This document shows positions 1 to 7,899 of a stretch of DNA of 64,000 nucleotides, piece after piece (the first letter of the stretch is position 1; every line of letters starts with the position of its first letter). Both the position numbers and the translations under genes were made by a program. Below the pieces are notes generated by a model that was given only the letters and a program-made list of their open reading frames with translations, searched no databases and was not told the origin of the DNA. Source of the DNA: Muribaculum sp. Its GTDB lineage: Bacteria; Bacteroidota; Bacteroidia; Bacteroidales; Muribaculaceae. Location of the stretch: NCBI GenBank assembly GCA_009775095.1, contig VSOZ01000003.1, positions 1-64,000 on the forward strand. The letters are read 5' to 3'.

Positions 1-107
1 TCCGGTTTCATAACGCGAAGTTACACAATATGGTTGAGAGGAGCATTCGACAACCGGGAAAATCCGCTGACCCGGAATCGGTCCTGAATCCGATGGGATA
101 AGACACG

Positions 108-143
108 AAAAAAACCGCAGAACTAATTGATAGTCTGCGGTTT
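108..143 (-). terminator. Terminator after tRNA-Ser
   Basis: An inverted repeat pairs AAACCGCAG (112-120) with CTGCGGTTT (135-143), continues inward as ACTA/TAGT after a one-base bulge, and closes with an ATTGA loop. Read on the minus strand the stem runs into a T tract (114-108). It lies just downstream of the tRNA gene, so it probably ends that transcript. Confidence 0.75.
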
Positions 144-178
144 GTCTGTCTTTGACCGATCTCGGTCGTTTTAGGTTG

Positions 179-265
179 CGGAAAGACAGGGATTCGAACC
201 CTGGGTACCCGTAAGGGTACAACGGTTTTCGAGACCGTCCCGATCGACCACTCCGGCATCTTTCC
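179..265 (-). tRNA. tRNA-Ser (anticodon CGA)
   Basis: The minus strand folds as a class II tRNA of 87 nt. The acceptor arms are GGAAAGA (265-259) and TCTTTCC (186-180), with G as discriminator base at 179. The anticodon loop is CTCGAAA, giving anticodon CGA for UCG codons. A long variable arm (TACCC..GGGTA) and the T arm GGTTCGAATCC are present. CCA is not encoded. A spurious reading frame covers this stretch. Confidence 0.95.
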
Positions 266-365
266 TCGGATTTGCGAGGACAAAATTAGTAATAGTTTCC
301 GACGTGGTCAAATAATTTGATGAAAATATTTTTGGTGCTCTGTTTTGTCGTCGTTCCAGACGGGG

Positions 366-1151
366 TTAGCGTCCTATGGCGGATAAAAGTTCCGATACGG
401 CCTTGTCGATATTTTCACCGTTGTTTTCGAGACATTTTATGAATAACGAGCCGATTATAGCGCCTGAGGAGTATCGACAAGCTTCGCTTAATGTCAACGG
501 ATTGGATATGCCAAAGCCTATAAGGCGCCGGTGATTCAGATTAAGGGAATCAACGTGCTTGAAATAGTCAATCTGCCCCTCGGTAAAGCGGTCTTTTGTG
601 CCGGTTGTCGAAGCTGCCGATACCATGTAGATAAAACCGGAGCAGTTTTCATCGATAAGTCGTATGCGCTCATCGCTTGTTTCAGGAGTGACAAGCATTA
701 TAACCGGAATGCCGTATTTTCTGCACAGCGGCTCGTATTGCGACATGTATTCGTCAAAAGGTAGGTCAGGAATTATAAGCCCGTCAATGCCCGCCTCGCT
801 ACAGCGTTGGAAAAGTCGTTCGATGCCGTATTGCAACATCGGATTAAGATATCCCATGAGTATCAACGGTGTATCTTTGACTGTCATACGTGCTTGTTGC
901 ACCTGATTGAGAAGCAGATCAAGTGTCATGCCGTTTCTTAATGCCACTGATGAACTGTGCTGGATTACGGGGCCGTCGGCCATGGGGTCGGAGAAGGGTA
1001 CGCCTACCTCTATCATATCGACGCCACGCGATGCGAGCGTCTCTATTATCTCAACCGTCGAGCGGGCGGTTGGAAAACCTGCGGTGAAGTATACTGACAG
1101 TATGTTATTTTGTTTTCTCCCAAAAAGGTATTGAAGTCGGTTCATGTTCAT
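366..1151 (-). CDS. trpA: Tryptophan synthase alpha chain
   Basis: This 261-residue protein is the alpha subunit of tryptophan synthase, which cleaves indole-3-glycerol phosphate to indole and glyceraldehyde 3-phosphate in the cytoplasm. The signature EVGVPFSDPMADGPVIQ near residues 48-64 carries the catalytic Glu and Asp of the TIM barrel, and GFGISNP near residue 212 matches the phosphate-binding region. The length is normal for the family. It is the last gene of the trp operon and overlaps the end of trpF by 47 bp. A second ATG two codons in (1145) is an equally possible start. Confidence 0.96.
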   Translation of the reverse strand: MNMNRLQYLFGRKQNNILSVYFTAGFPTARSTVEIIETLASRGVDMIEVGVPFSDPMADGPVIQHSSSVALRNGMTLDLLLNQVQQARMTVKDTPLILMGYLNPMLQYGIERLFQRCSEAGIDGLIIPDLPFDEYMSQYEPLCRKYGIPVIMLVTPETSDERIRLIDENCSGFIYMVSAASTTGTKDRFTEGQIDYFKHVDSLNLNHRRLIGFGISNPLTLSEACRYSSGAIIGSLFIKCLENNGENIDKAVSELLSAIGR

Positions 1152-1776
1152 TGAATTTTCTAAGTGATAATATAAAATTGATAAGTAGGTGCATGTCTTT
1201 TAGCCCGGGTTGAGTCTCGAAACGACTGTTAATGTCGATGCCGGCCATTCCGGGGCGCATGGCTTCAAGTATAAAAGGAATATCTTCAGGACCTATGCCT
1301 CCGCCTAAAAGGTATGGCACCGGCAGGCTGTAACTTTCGAGCAGTCGCCAGTCGAATTTACATCCTGAACCACCTTTGCATGAACAACGGGTGTCCATGA
1401 CAAACATGTCTACGCAATCACTATAAGGCGTGTATTCGGTCCAGTCTACATTTTCGCCGATGCTTAGTGCTTTTAATACAACCAGTCCGTTGTTACGCAA
1501 TGTACGGCACAAACGAGGCGACTCGTTGCCATGCAGCTGGACTATCCGGAAGCCGTAGAGTTTTGTTATGTCCATTATAAAACGACTGTCTTTGTCGACA
1601 AATACGGCTACAGGACGCACGTATGGGGGCAATGAGCTGATTGTGTCAGGCGATAGTGTACGGGTGACGTCGCGGGGCGAAGGCTCATGAAATATAAAGC
1701 CCATAAGCATTGGTGCAAGTGCCGCGACATCGGCTATATTGTGGGGGTCGCGCATGCCGCACACCTTTATCATCAT
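1105..1776 (-). CDS. trpF: Phosphoribosylanthranilate isomerase
   Basis: TrpF converts N-(5-phosphoribosyl)anthranilate to CdRP, the third step of tryptophan synthesis. The N-terminal IKVCGMRDPHNI holds the catalytic Cys, LHGNE follows mid-protein, and GGIGPEDI with GIDINSRFE closes the phosphate site. The frame is open further upstream to an ATG at 1812, which would overlap trpC by 11 bp. I start at 1776 because family members begin at the MIKVCGM segment. ATG at 1773 is also possible. The C-terminus runs 47 bp into trpA, which suggests translational coupling. Confidence 0.93.
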   Translation of the reverse strand: MMIKVCGMRDPHNIADVAALAPMLMGFIFHEPSPRDVTRTLSPDTISSLPPYVRPVAVFVDKDSRFIMDITKLYGFRIVQLHGNESPRLCRTLRNNGLVVLKALSIGENVDWTEYTPYSDCVDMFVMDTRCSCKGGSGCKFDWRLLESYSLPVPYLLGGGIGPEDIPFILEAMRPGMAGIDINSRFETQPGLKDMHLLINFILSLRKFNEHEPTSIPFWEKTK

Positions 1777-1801
1777 GTCGGAGTGGCGCGGGGTGGGGAA
1801 G

Positions 1802-2584
1802 TCAACGTTCATCGATAAATGATTTTAGAGCTTGGCCGGGATTATCGTGTTTCATAAAAGTCTCGCCGATCAAGAAACCGCGATAGCCGGCGTTACGTAA
1901 TTTAGATACTTCCTTCATGTCTGTGAGTCCGCTTTCCGCCACTTTCACGATATTGTCAGGAAGTGCTGCGGCCATTCGGGCAGATATGGCAGTGTCGGTT
2001 GCAAATGTCGATAAATTCCGATTATTTACGCCAACCATGTCAACGGTGGGCACAAAGCGGTCGAGTTCCGACTCATCATGCAGCTCAAGCAGTACTTCGA
2101 GTCCCAAGGAGTGGGCTGTCGTTGTGAAGCGGCATATCTCGTCAAAAGACAGTGCCGCGGCTATCAGGAGTATGGCGTCGGCTCCGAAAATCCGAGCCTC
2201 AAATATCTGGCGTTCATCGACTATAAAGTCTTTGCGTAGAAGAGGCATCCGAGTTAATGAACGTGCCAAGACGAGGTCACTGAGCGAACCGCCGAAGAAA
2301 CGGGTATCGGTAAGTATGGAGCATGCTGTAGCTCCGCAGTTTTCGTAAGCGGGGATTATTAAGGAGACATCGGCCGAGGGATGTATGTCGCCTTTTGACG
2401 GAGAGCGACGCTTAAACTCGGCTATAATGCCGGTGGTGCTTGCCGCAAGCGCCTTGCTCATGGATATGACGGTATGAGGACATGCGGCTGCCGATTGAGC
2501 AATGTTGTCGTACAATCCGAGCGACGCTTTTGCTGCTATTTCCTGTCGTTTGCAGGCTATTATGGTTTTAAGTATATCAGTCAT
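1802..2584 (-). CDS. trpC: Indole-3-glycerol phosphate synthase
   Basis: This 260-residue protein closes the ring of CdRP to indole-3-glycerol phosphate, the fourth step of the pathway. The family signature EFKRRSPSKGDI (about residues 55-66) carries the catalytic Lys. LLRKDFIVDERQI, GVNNRNLSTF and VAESGL follow in the expected order. The length is typical of a monofunctional TrpC, so TrpC and TrpF are separate proteins here rather than fused as in enteric bacteria. It lies 11 bp after trpD. Confidence 0.96.
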   Translation of the reverse strand: MTDILKTIIACKRQEIAAKASLGLYDNIAQSAAACPHTVISMSKALAASTTGIIAEFKRRSPSKGDIHPSADVSLIIPAYENCGATACSILTDTRFFGGSLSDLVLARSLTRMPLLRKDFIVDERQIFEARIFGADAILLIAAALSFDEICRFTTTAHSLGLEVLLELHDESELDRFVPTVDMVGVNNRNLSTFATDTAISARMAAALPDNIVKVAESGLTDMKEVSKLRNAGYRGFLIGETFMKHDNPGQALKSFIDER

Positions 2585-2595
2585 ACAGATGTAGT

Positions 2596-3591
2596 TTAAT
2601 GGTTTAGTTCGATAAAGCGGTTAAATGCATGCAATGCTCTACCCGACGAGATGGATTGATCCGCCTCCGCAATAGCTTCGGCCAACGACAACTCCGGCTC
2701 GAGTGTGGTGATGGCAAACGCGGAGTTGGCTACCACGCAATCGTGTTGTGCACGTGAGGCTTTACCTGAAAGTACGTTGTCAAATATAGTTGCGGCGTCG
2801 GCTATACTCTCGCCTCCCGACAATTCTTCCTGACTACCGCGGGTGAAGCCGATTTCTTCCGGAGTAAACAGATGTTCTCCCGAGGCGGAGATGACCTTGA
2901 ACGGCGAGGTGAGCGACACTTCATCATAGCCGTCAAGTGAATGTACAACAGTGCAGTCTATGCCCTCTGCACGTGCTATGTAGCTATACAGGCGCATGAG
3001 TTTAAGATTGTATACTCCGAGAAGCTGAAACTTAGGCATCGTAGGGTTGACAAGCGGACCCAACATGTTGAAGAACGTGCGTACACCGAGCGCTTTTCTT
3101 ACTCCGGCCACGCTTTTCAATGCCGGACTGAAGAATGGAGCGTGCAGATAGCATACCCCGCTATCGTCAAGCGACTTGTGCAACCGGTCGATGTCGGATG
3201 TGAATTTTACTCCGTGATGTTCGAGAACATTGGAGGCTCCTGAAATGGAGCTTGCACCGTAGTTGCCGTGCTTTATCACTTTTCGTCCTGTGCCTGCTAT
3301 GACAAAACATGTTGCCGTAGATATGTTGAACGTATTTTTTCCGTCGCCGCCGGTGCCGACAATGTCAATGGCCTTTACATCACCGAAGTCTACCGGCAGG
3401 CGTCGCTCAAGTATTGCATCGCGGAAGCCTGTGAGCTCTTCGAGAGTTATGCTTCGCATCAGGTATACGGTCATGAATGCCGACAGTTGCGCGTCGTTGT
3501 ATCGTCCATCGGCTATGTTGAACAGTATGTCGCGGGCTTCGTCTCGTGACAGGCTTTTGTGCTCAAACATTTTATAAAGTAGATTTTTCAT
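2596..3591 (-). CDS. trpD: Anthranilate phosphoribosyltransferase
   Basis: TrpD joins anthranilate to PRPP. The PRPP-binding signature DIVGTGGDGKNTFNIST and the HGNYGASSISGASNVLE segment are both intact, and VVHSLDGYDEVS appears in the C-terminal half. The frame is open to an ATG at 3642. The start at 3591 is preferred because its ATG overlaps the TGA of trpG as ATGA, a common coupling arrangement, and gives a 331-residue protein of normal length starting MKNLLYKMFEHKSLS. Confidence 0.95.
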   Translation of the reverse strand: MKNLLYKMFEHKSLSRDEARDILFNIADGRYNDAQLSAFMTVYLMRSITLEELTGFRDAILERRLPVDFGDVKAIDIVGTGGDGKNTFNISTATCFVIAGTGRKVIKHGNYGASSISGASNVLEHHGVKFTSDIDRLHKSLDDSGVCYLHAPFFSPALKSVAGVRKALGVRTFFNMLGPLVNPTMPKFQLLGVYNLKLMRLYSYIARAEGIDCTVVHSLDGYDEVSLTSPFKVISASGEHLFTPEEIGFTRGSQEELSGGESIADAATIFDNVLSGKASRAQHDCVVANSAFAITTLEPELSLAEAIAEADQSISSGRALHAFNRFIELNH

Positions 3592-4166
3592 CGTCTTGTT
3601 TTTAAGTGATTCAACCAGTTGCTTAATATTTTTTGTCCGCATGGTGTAAGTACTGATTCGGGATGAAACTGTACACCCCTTACATCATACTGTCGATGCC
3701 TTACGGCCATTATCTCTCCGTCATCACTCATGGCAGTGACTATCAGGTCGTCAGGAAGTCCGTGCCGATCGATAACCCATGAGTGATAGCGGCCTACGTC
3801 GATAGTGTCTGGCAAATCCTCGAATAAGCAGTCCGGCGCTGTTATGCGTATGGTTGAGCTTATGCCGTGGTATACATTGTCAAGATTGCGAAGCGAGGCT
3901 CCGAAACGCTCTCCTATGGCCTGATGGCCGAGACATATGCCAAGCACGGGTTTTGTCGCCGAGTAGCGTTTAAGCAGTTCCGGCACGATGCCGGCTTCCG
4001 AGGGAATGCCTGGTCCCGGTGATATTATAAATGCGTCATAATTACCGGCTTCGTCAACCGATATCGCGTCGTTACGTACCACATCGGGTGTTACGCCCAA
4101 CTCCCTTAGCGCATGAACAATGTTGTAGGTAAAGGAGTCGTAATTGTCAATTATCAGAAGGTTCAT
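3588..4166 (-). CDS. trpG: Anthranilate synthase component II
   Basis: This 192-residue class I glutamine amidotransferase supplies ammonia to TrpE. The oxyanion strand ISPGPGIP, the nucleophile elbow LGICLGHQAIGE (catalytic Cys) and the His-Glu pair in VQFHPES form the triad. MNLLIIDNYDSFTYNI is the typical N-terminus. It is a stand-alone subunit, not fused to trpD or trpE. It lies 12 bp after trpE and overlaps trpD by 4 bp. PabA could look the same, but the position inside a full trp operon argues for TrpG. Confidence 0.95.
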   Translation of the reverse strand: MNLLIIDNYDSFTYNIVHALRELGVTPDVVRNDAISVDEAGNYDAFIISPGPGIPSEAGIVPELLKRYSATKPVLGICLGHQAIGERFGASLRNLDNVYHGISSTIRITAPDCLFEDLPDTIDVGRYHSWVIDRHGLPDDLIVTAMSDDGEIMAVRHRQYDVRGVQFHPESVLTPCGQKILSNWLNHLKTRR

Positions 4167-4178
4167 GTGGTTCAGTTT

Positions 4179-5585
4179 TTAGTGTCCGAAGGTTTCGGCG
4201 TATTTTACCGCATTTACGAGTGCGCCGAGTTTATTGTTGGTTTCCTGAAGTTCGGTTTCCGGGACGGAACGAGCCACTACACCGGCTCCTGCCTGTGAAT
4301 AAAGTGTGTAGTTGCGGCTTAGAAAACTTCTTATTGTAATGGCTTGGTTTATTGTGCCGTGGAAGCCCAGATAGCCGATGCATCCGCCATAGGTCATGCG
4401 GTTGTGTGGCTCGATGTCGTCAATTAACTGCATGGCTCTTACTTTCGGCGCTCCGCTCAATGTACCGGCCGGAAATGTGTCGGCAAACAACCGGTATACG
4501 TCGGCATCATCAGGGAGCACGGCATGTACTCTCGATACCATATGAATGACATGGGAATAGTATTGGATCTGCTTAAGAAATTCAATGTCAACACGTCCTC
4601 CGCTACGGCTAAGATCATTTCTGGCAAGGTCGACGAGCATTATGTGCTCGGCATTCTCTTTTTCGTCTTTCAGAAGGGCTTGGGCAAGTTCGCGGTCACG
4701 AGCGTCATCGCCCGTACGACGGAATGTGCCTGCTATCGGGTCGATATAAGCGTTTTTGCCGTCGACACGCAGGTGTGTTTCCGGTGAGGATCCGAACATG
4801 CGGAAGTCGCCGAGATCGAAGTAAAACAGGTAAGGTGAGGGATTGATACTCCTAAGAGCACGATACACGTTGAAGTCGTCGCCGGTGAAGCGTTGGGCGA
4901 ATCTGCGTGACAGAACAATCTGGAATACATCGCCGCGCCGTGCATGGGCCACTCCTCGCTTTACCATGTCGATGTACTGGTTGTCGGTAATTGAAGACTC
5001 AGCTTGTCCTATAGGCGAAAATGTGTATTGAGCCACGTTGTTGTTGCGGATGACACTTATCAGTCCCTCAAGCTCTGAAATATTGCCTTCCGGAAGATGC
5101 TCGTATATGGTCATGCGGTTTTGGTAGTGGTTTACCTTTATAATGAACTGGTATAAAATATACTTCATATCCGGAATGCCGTCAAAACAGGCGTCTTTCT
5201 TTGTGATATTGACTTTGTCAAAATATCTTACGGCATCGTAGGCGGTGTAGCCGAGAAGTCCGTTTACGTCAGGGGCCGTGTCGCCTGACAGCGTGTAGGA
5301 CGACATATAGGCTTTGAGCCTGTTGATGACATCAGCATTGGCGGTTATGTCGTGTTTTACGGAATGTCCGTCGGGATACAGTTCTGTTATAGTCTCGTCA
5401 CATACGGTGAAAGAGCCTATCGGACATACGCCTATATAGCTTGTAGCGTTCAGGTGGGTATGGTAGTCGGAGCTCTCGAGAAGAGCCGAGCAAGGATAAA
5501 GATCTCTGATCTTAAGGTATATGCCTACGGGAGTTTCCATATCGGCAGGCAATACTCTTGATTGTATTTCAATATTGTATCTCAT
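4179..5585 (-). CDS. trpE: Anthranilate synthase component I
   Basis: TrpE makes anthranilate from chorismate and is the feedback-controlled first enzyme of the pathway. The N-terminal LLESSD motif (about residues 36-41) is the known tryptophan-binding segment of this family, so allosteric inhibition by Trp is likely. The catalytic chorismate-binding part shows DIEFLKQIQ, FPAGTLSGAPKVRAMQLI and a GAGVVARSVPE end. At 468 residues it has normal length. Its start lies inside the last codons of trpB (17 bp overlap). Confidence 0.96.
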   Translation of the reverse strand: MRYNIEIQSRVLPADMETPVGIYLKIRDLYPCSALLESSDYHTHLNATSYIGVCPIGSFTVCDETITELYPDGHSVKHDITANADVINRLKAYMSSYTLSGDTAPDVNGLLGYTAYDAVRYFDKVNITKKDACFDGIPDMKYILYQFIIKVNHYQNRMTIYEHLPEGNISELEGLISVIRNNNVAQYTFSPIGQAESSITDNQYIDMVKRGVAHARRGDVFQIVLSRRFAQRFTGDDFNVYRALRSINPSPYLFYFDLGDFRMFGSSPETHLRVDGKNAYIDPIAGTFRRTGDDARDRELAQALLKDEKENAEHIMLVDLARNDLSRSGGRVDIEFLKQIQYYSHVIHMVSRVHAVLPDDADVYRLFADTFPAGTLSGAPKVRAMQLIDDIEPHNRMTYGGCIGYLGFHGTINQAITIRSFLSRNYTLYSQAGAGVVARSVPETELQETNNKLGALVNAVKYAETFGH

Positions 5586-6774
5586 CGCAGTATTTTAAAT
5601 ATGTGTTTATGTCTTTGTCGCCGCGTCCTGACAGATTGATTACGACTATATCGTCGGGGGCGAATTTGCGTAGGTCGAGTACGCCGAGGGCATGGGCCGA
5701 TTCGAGAGCCGGTATTATGCCTTCGGTACGAGTGAGCCTCATAGCCGCATCAAGGGCCTCTCGGTCGGTGACTGCTATCATCTCGCTACGCCCTGTCGAC
5801 GCAAGATGGGCGTGCAAAGGTCCTATACCGGGGTAGTCGAGGCCTGCTGATATAGAGTAAGGCTCGGTGATCTGTCCGTCGGCTGTCTGCATGACCATAG
5901 TGCGCGAGCCGTGGATTATGCCTTCGCTGCCGGCCTGCATTGTAGCTGCCGTCATGCCTGTGTTTACTCCGAGGCCTGCGGCTTCGGCTGCTATCAGTTT
6001 TACTTCCGGATTGTCAATGAAGTGATAAAACGCTCCTGCGGCATTGCTGCCTCCGCCGATACATGCTATCACATAATCGGGATTTTCGCGGCCTATGTGT
6101 GCGTACAGCTGTTTTTTTATTTCTTCGCTTATTACGGATTGGAAACGTGCCACCATCTCCGGATATGGATGAGGCCCTACAGTACTTCCGATGACGTAGA
6201 AGCTGTCAGGATTGCAGCACCAGTGTCGTATGGCTTCGTTTGTGGCATCCTTAAGTGTGCCGTTGCCTGTTGTCACCGGTCTTACCTCAGCACCGAGCAT
6301 TTTCATCCGCTCTACGTTGGGTTGCTGGCGTGCTATGTCGGTAGCACCCATGTATACTATACAATCCAGCCCCATCAGTGCGCATACGGTGGCTGTGGCC
6401 ACTCCGTGCTGTCCGGCACCTGTCTCGGCTATTATATGACTCTTTCCCATGCGTTTTGCCAGCAGCACCGAGCCTATGGCATTGTTGATCTTGTGGGCTC
6501 CGGTGTGATTCAGGTCCTCGCGTTTAAGGTATATGTTTGTTCCGTAGTGTTCGCTAAGTCTCTCGGCTTTGTAGAGCGGCGACGGGCGGCCTACGTAGTC
6601 GTGAAGCAGCAAATTGAATTGATTGATAAATTCAGGATCGTCTATAGCCGTATAATATGCTTCTTTAAGTAGTTCTACATTGCTATGAAGTATTTCGGGA
6701 ATGTAGGCTCCTCCGAAACGTCCGTAATATCCCCGGTCGTCGACCGGCAGGTCATGATGATACATATTTTGCAT
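5569..6774 (-). CDS. trpB: Tryptophan synthase beta chain
   Basis: TrpB condenses indole with serine using pyridoxal phosphate. The PLP lysine lies in LNHTGAHKINNA (about residues 88-99), the phosphate loop in CIGGGSNAAG, and EGIIPALESAHA precedes the C-terminal GRGDKD segment. It is 401 residues long, as expected of the standard TrpB1 type. It is the first structural gene of the operon, so control at the leader immediately upstream would set expression of all seven genes. Confidence 0.97.
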   Translation of the reverse strand: MQNMYHHDLPVDDRGYYGRFGGAYIPEILHSNVELLKEAYYTAIDDPEFINQFNLLLHDYVGRPSPLYKAERLSEHYGTNIYLKREDLNHTGAHKINNAIGSVLLAKRMGKSHIIAETGAGQHGVATATVCALMGLDCIVYMGATDIARQQPNVERMKMLGAEVRPVTTGNGTLKDATNEAIRHWCCNPDSFYVIGSTVGPHPYPEMVARFQSVISEEIKKQLYAHIGRENPDYVIACIGGGSNAAGAFYHFIDNPEVKLIAAEAAGLGVNTGMTAATMQAGSEGIIHGSRTMVMQTADGQITEPYSISAGLDYPGIGPLHAHLASTGRSEMIAVTDREALDAAMRLTRTEGIIPALESAHALGVLDLRKFAPDDIVVINLSGRGDKDINTYLKYCDEIQY

Positions 6775-6796
6775 GATGAAATTAAAAAGTTAATAT

Positions 6797-6831
6797 AAAA
6801 AAACAGCCACCGAATTATTATTCGATGGCTG
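6797..6831 (-). terminator. trp attenuator terminator
   Basis: On the minus strand CAGCCATCGAAT (6831-6820) pairs with ATTCGGTGGCTG (6815-6804) over 12 bp with one T-G wobble and an AATA loop, followed by seven T (6803-6797). It lies between the leader peptide and trpB, 22 bp from the trpB start, so it must be an intrinsic terminator inside the operon leader. Its 5' arm can also pair with the leader coding sequence at 6905-6898. Confidence 0.88.
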
Positions 6832-6889
6832 CATAAATGCGTATTGTGTAGTCCGGAATGTACCTTGTCTTACTCACTGTTGATGCATG

Positions 6890-6958
6890 TCAAAGTTGCC
6901 ATCGATAATTATTACCGATGCGCCACCAATATGCATTATATGTCATGTGAGCTAACAT
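6890..6958 (-). CDS. trpL: trp leader peptide
   Basis: A 22-codon reading frame starts with ATG at 6958 and ends with TGA at 6890. It encodes tandem Trp codons at positions 11-12 (AYWWRIG) and a third at 20 (NNYRWQL). Three Trp in 22 residues, directly before a terminator and the trp operon, is the signature of a leader peptide used in transcription attenuation. The last codons contain TCGATGGC (6905-6898), the perfect complement of GCCATCGA (6829-6822) in the terminator's 5' arm. A ribosome stalled at codons 11-12 would leave that segment free. One finishing translation would cover it. The assignment rests on sequence pattern alone. Confidence 0.85.
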   Translation of the reverse strand: MLAHMTYNAYWWRIGNNYRWQL

Positions 6959-6976
6959 TGTTGTATGATTATGTGG

Positions 6977-7007
6977 CAAATTTACAAAATATATAGTGAA
7001 ATACAAA
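6977..7007 (-). promoter_or_regulatory. trp operon promoter
   Basis: The minus strand has TTTG (7007-7004), a 19-bp spacer and TAAATTTG (6984-6977), an exact fit to the Bacteroidetes -33/-7 consensus. The leader ATG follows 18 bp after the -7 box, so the leader peptide would be translated almost from the transcript start. Confidence 0.75.
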
Positions 7008-7084
7008 TATTATGACATAAAAGTTTTGTAATAAATTGAAATTTGACATCAAACTGGAGGGCACACATATATTATATAGAGCGA

Positions 7085-7112
7085 ACCGCTATTTTCGTTG
7101 GAAAGTAGCGGT
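7085..7112 (+). other. Stem-loop upstream of rubrerythrin
   Basis: ACCGCTATTTTC pairs with GAAAGTAGCGGT over 12 bp (one T-G wobble) around a GTTG loop. No T-run follows on either strand, so it is not a plain terminator. It may be a 5' UTR structure stabilising or regulating the rubrerythrin transcript, or a protein-binding palindrome. It lies 86 bp before the chosen start codon. Confidence 0.55.
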
Positions 7113-7198
7113 AGAAAAATTAGTAATATCGGCAATGAACATTACAGTGAGATACGATGTTAAAAGAGTATAATTTAAAAATTGAAAAAAAAATTATC

Positions 7199-7780
7199 AT
7201 GGATAAGAAGAGCATCAAGGGGACAGAAACAGAGAAAAATCTTCTGAAGTCTTTTGCCGGTGAGTCGCAGGCTCGCGGACGTTATACTATATTTGCCGAA
7301 GTTGCCAAGAATGAGGGCTACGAACAAATTGCAGCGATATTTCTTGAAACGGCCGAGCAGGAGTATGCTCATGCCAAGAGTTTTTTCAGTTTTCTTGACG
7401 AGGGCATGCTTGAGATAACCGCCTCATATCCTGCCGGTCCTGTCGGTACTACGGCCCGTAACCTGCGGGAAGCTGCAGCCGGAGAGCATGAGGAGTGGGC
7501 TGACATGTATCTTGGTTTTGCCAAAGTGGCGCAGGAAGAGGGTTTCCCTCGTATTGCATCGCACTTTAAACTCGTAGCTTCGGTTGAACAGCAGCATGAG
7601 GCTCGTTATCTTAAACTTCTTGAACGAGTGGAAAGCGAAAGTGTATTTAAAGATGACGAGGAGGAAGAGTGGCAGTGCCGTTACTGCGGCTATGTTCACC
7701 GCGGAAAGTCTGCGCCCGGCAAATGTCCGGTATGCGGCAAAGAGCAGGCTTACTTTGAACGTAAGAAAACTAATTACTGA
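7199..7780 (+). CDS. rbr: Rubrerythrin
   Basis: Rubrerythrin reduces hydrogen peroxide in anaerobes using a di-iron centre fed by a rubredoxin-like iron site. The N-terminal four-helix part shows GESQARGRYTIFAEVA, ETAEQEYAHAKSFF and VEQQHEARY with the iron-ligand Glu and His residues. The C-terminal rubredoxin-like knuckles are CRYCGYVH and CPVCGKEQAYF. I start at the ATG at 7199 (193 residues) because conserved sequence begins MDKKSIKGTETEKNL. The ATG at 7157 would add a 14-residue extension not usual in the family. It is monocistronic. Confidence 0.96.
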   Translation: MDKKSIKGTETEKNLLKSFAGESQARGRYTIFAEVAKNEGYEQIAAIFLETAEQEYAHAKSFFSFLDEGMLEITASYPAGPVGTTARNLREAAAGEHEEWADMYLGFAKVAQEEGFPRIASHFKLVASVEQQHEARYLKLLERVESESVFKDDEEEEWQCRYCGYVHRGKSAPGKCPVCGKEQAYFERKKTNY

Positions 7781-7812
7781 TAGCTAATCTGTTTTGTTGG
7801 AATATTATAATC

Positions 7813-7846
7813 GTGGCCGGGCCGTCGAGTGAGACTCCCCGGCCAC
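7813..7846. terminator. Hairpin between convergent genes
   Basis: GTGGCCGGG (7813-7821) and CCCGGCCAC (7838-7846) form a 9-bp GC-rich stem with a 16-base loop. No T-run is attached. It sits between rubrerythrin and the convergent ferredoxin-type gene and could end transcripts from either side. Confidence 0.5.
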
Positions 7847-7899
7847 AACTGTTATGTATATTGAGTAGCCTGTCTATGCCGGTCGAAAATAGTATAAGG

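Noticed and set aside
8..283. 91-codon open frame at the window start
   Set aside because: It runs across the tRNA-Ser gene and its terminator. There is no protein-like composition.
5911..6672. 253-codon plus-strand frame opposite trpB
   Set aside because: Cys- and Tyr-rich antisense shadow of a well-supported gene. No motif and no start context.
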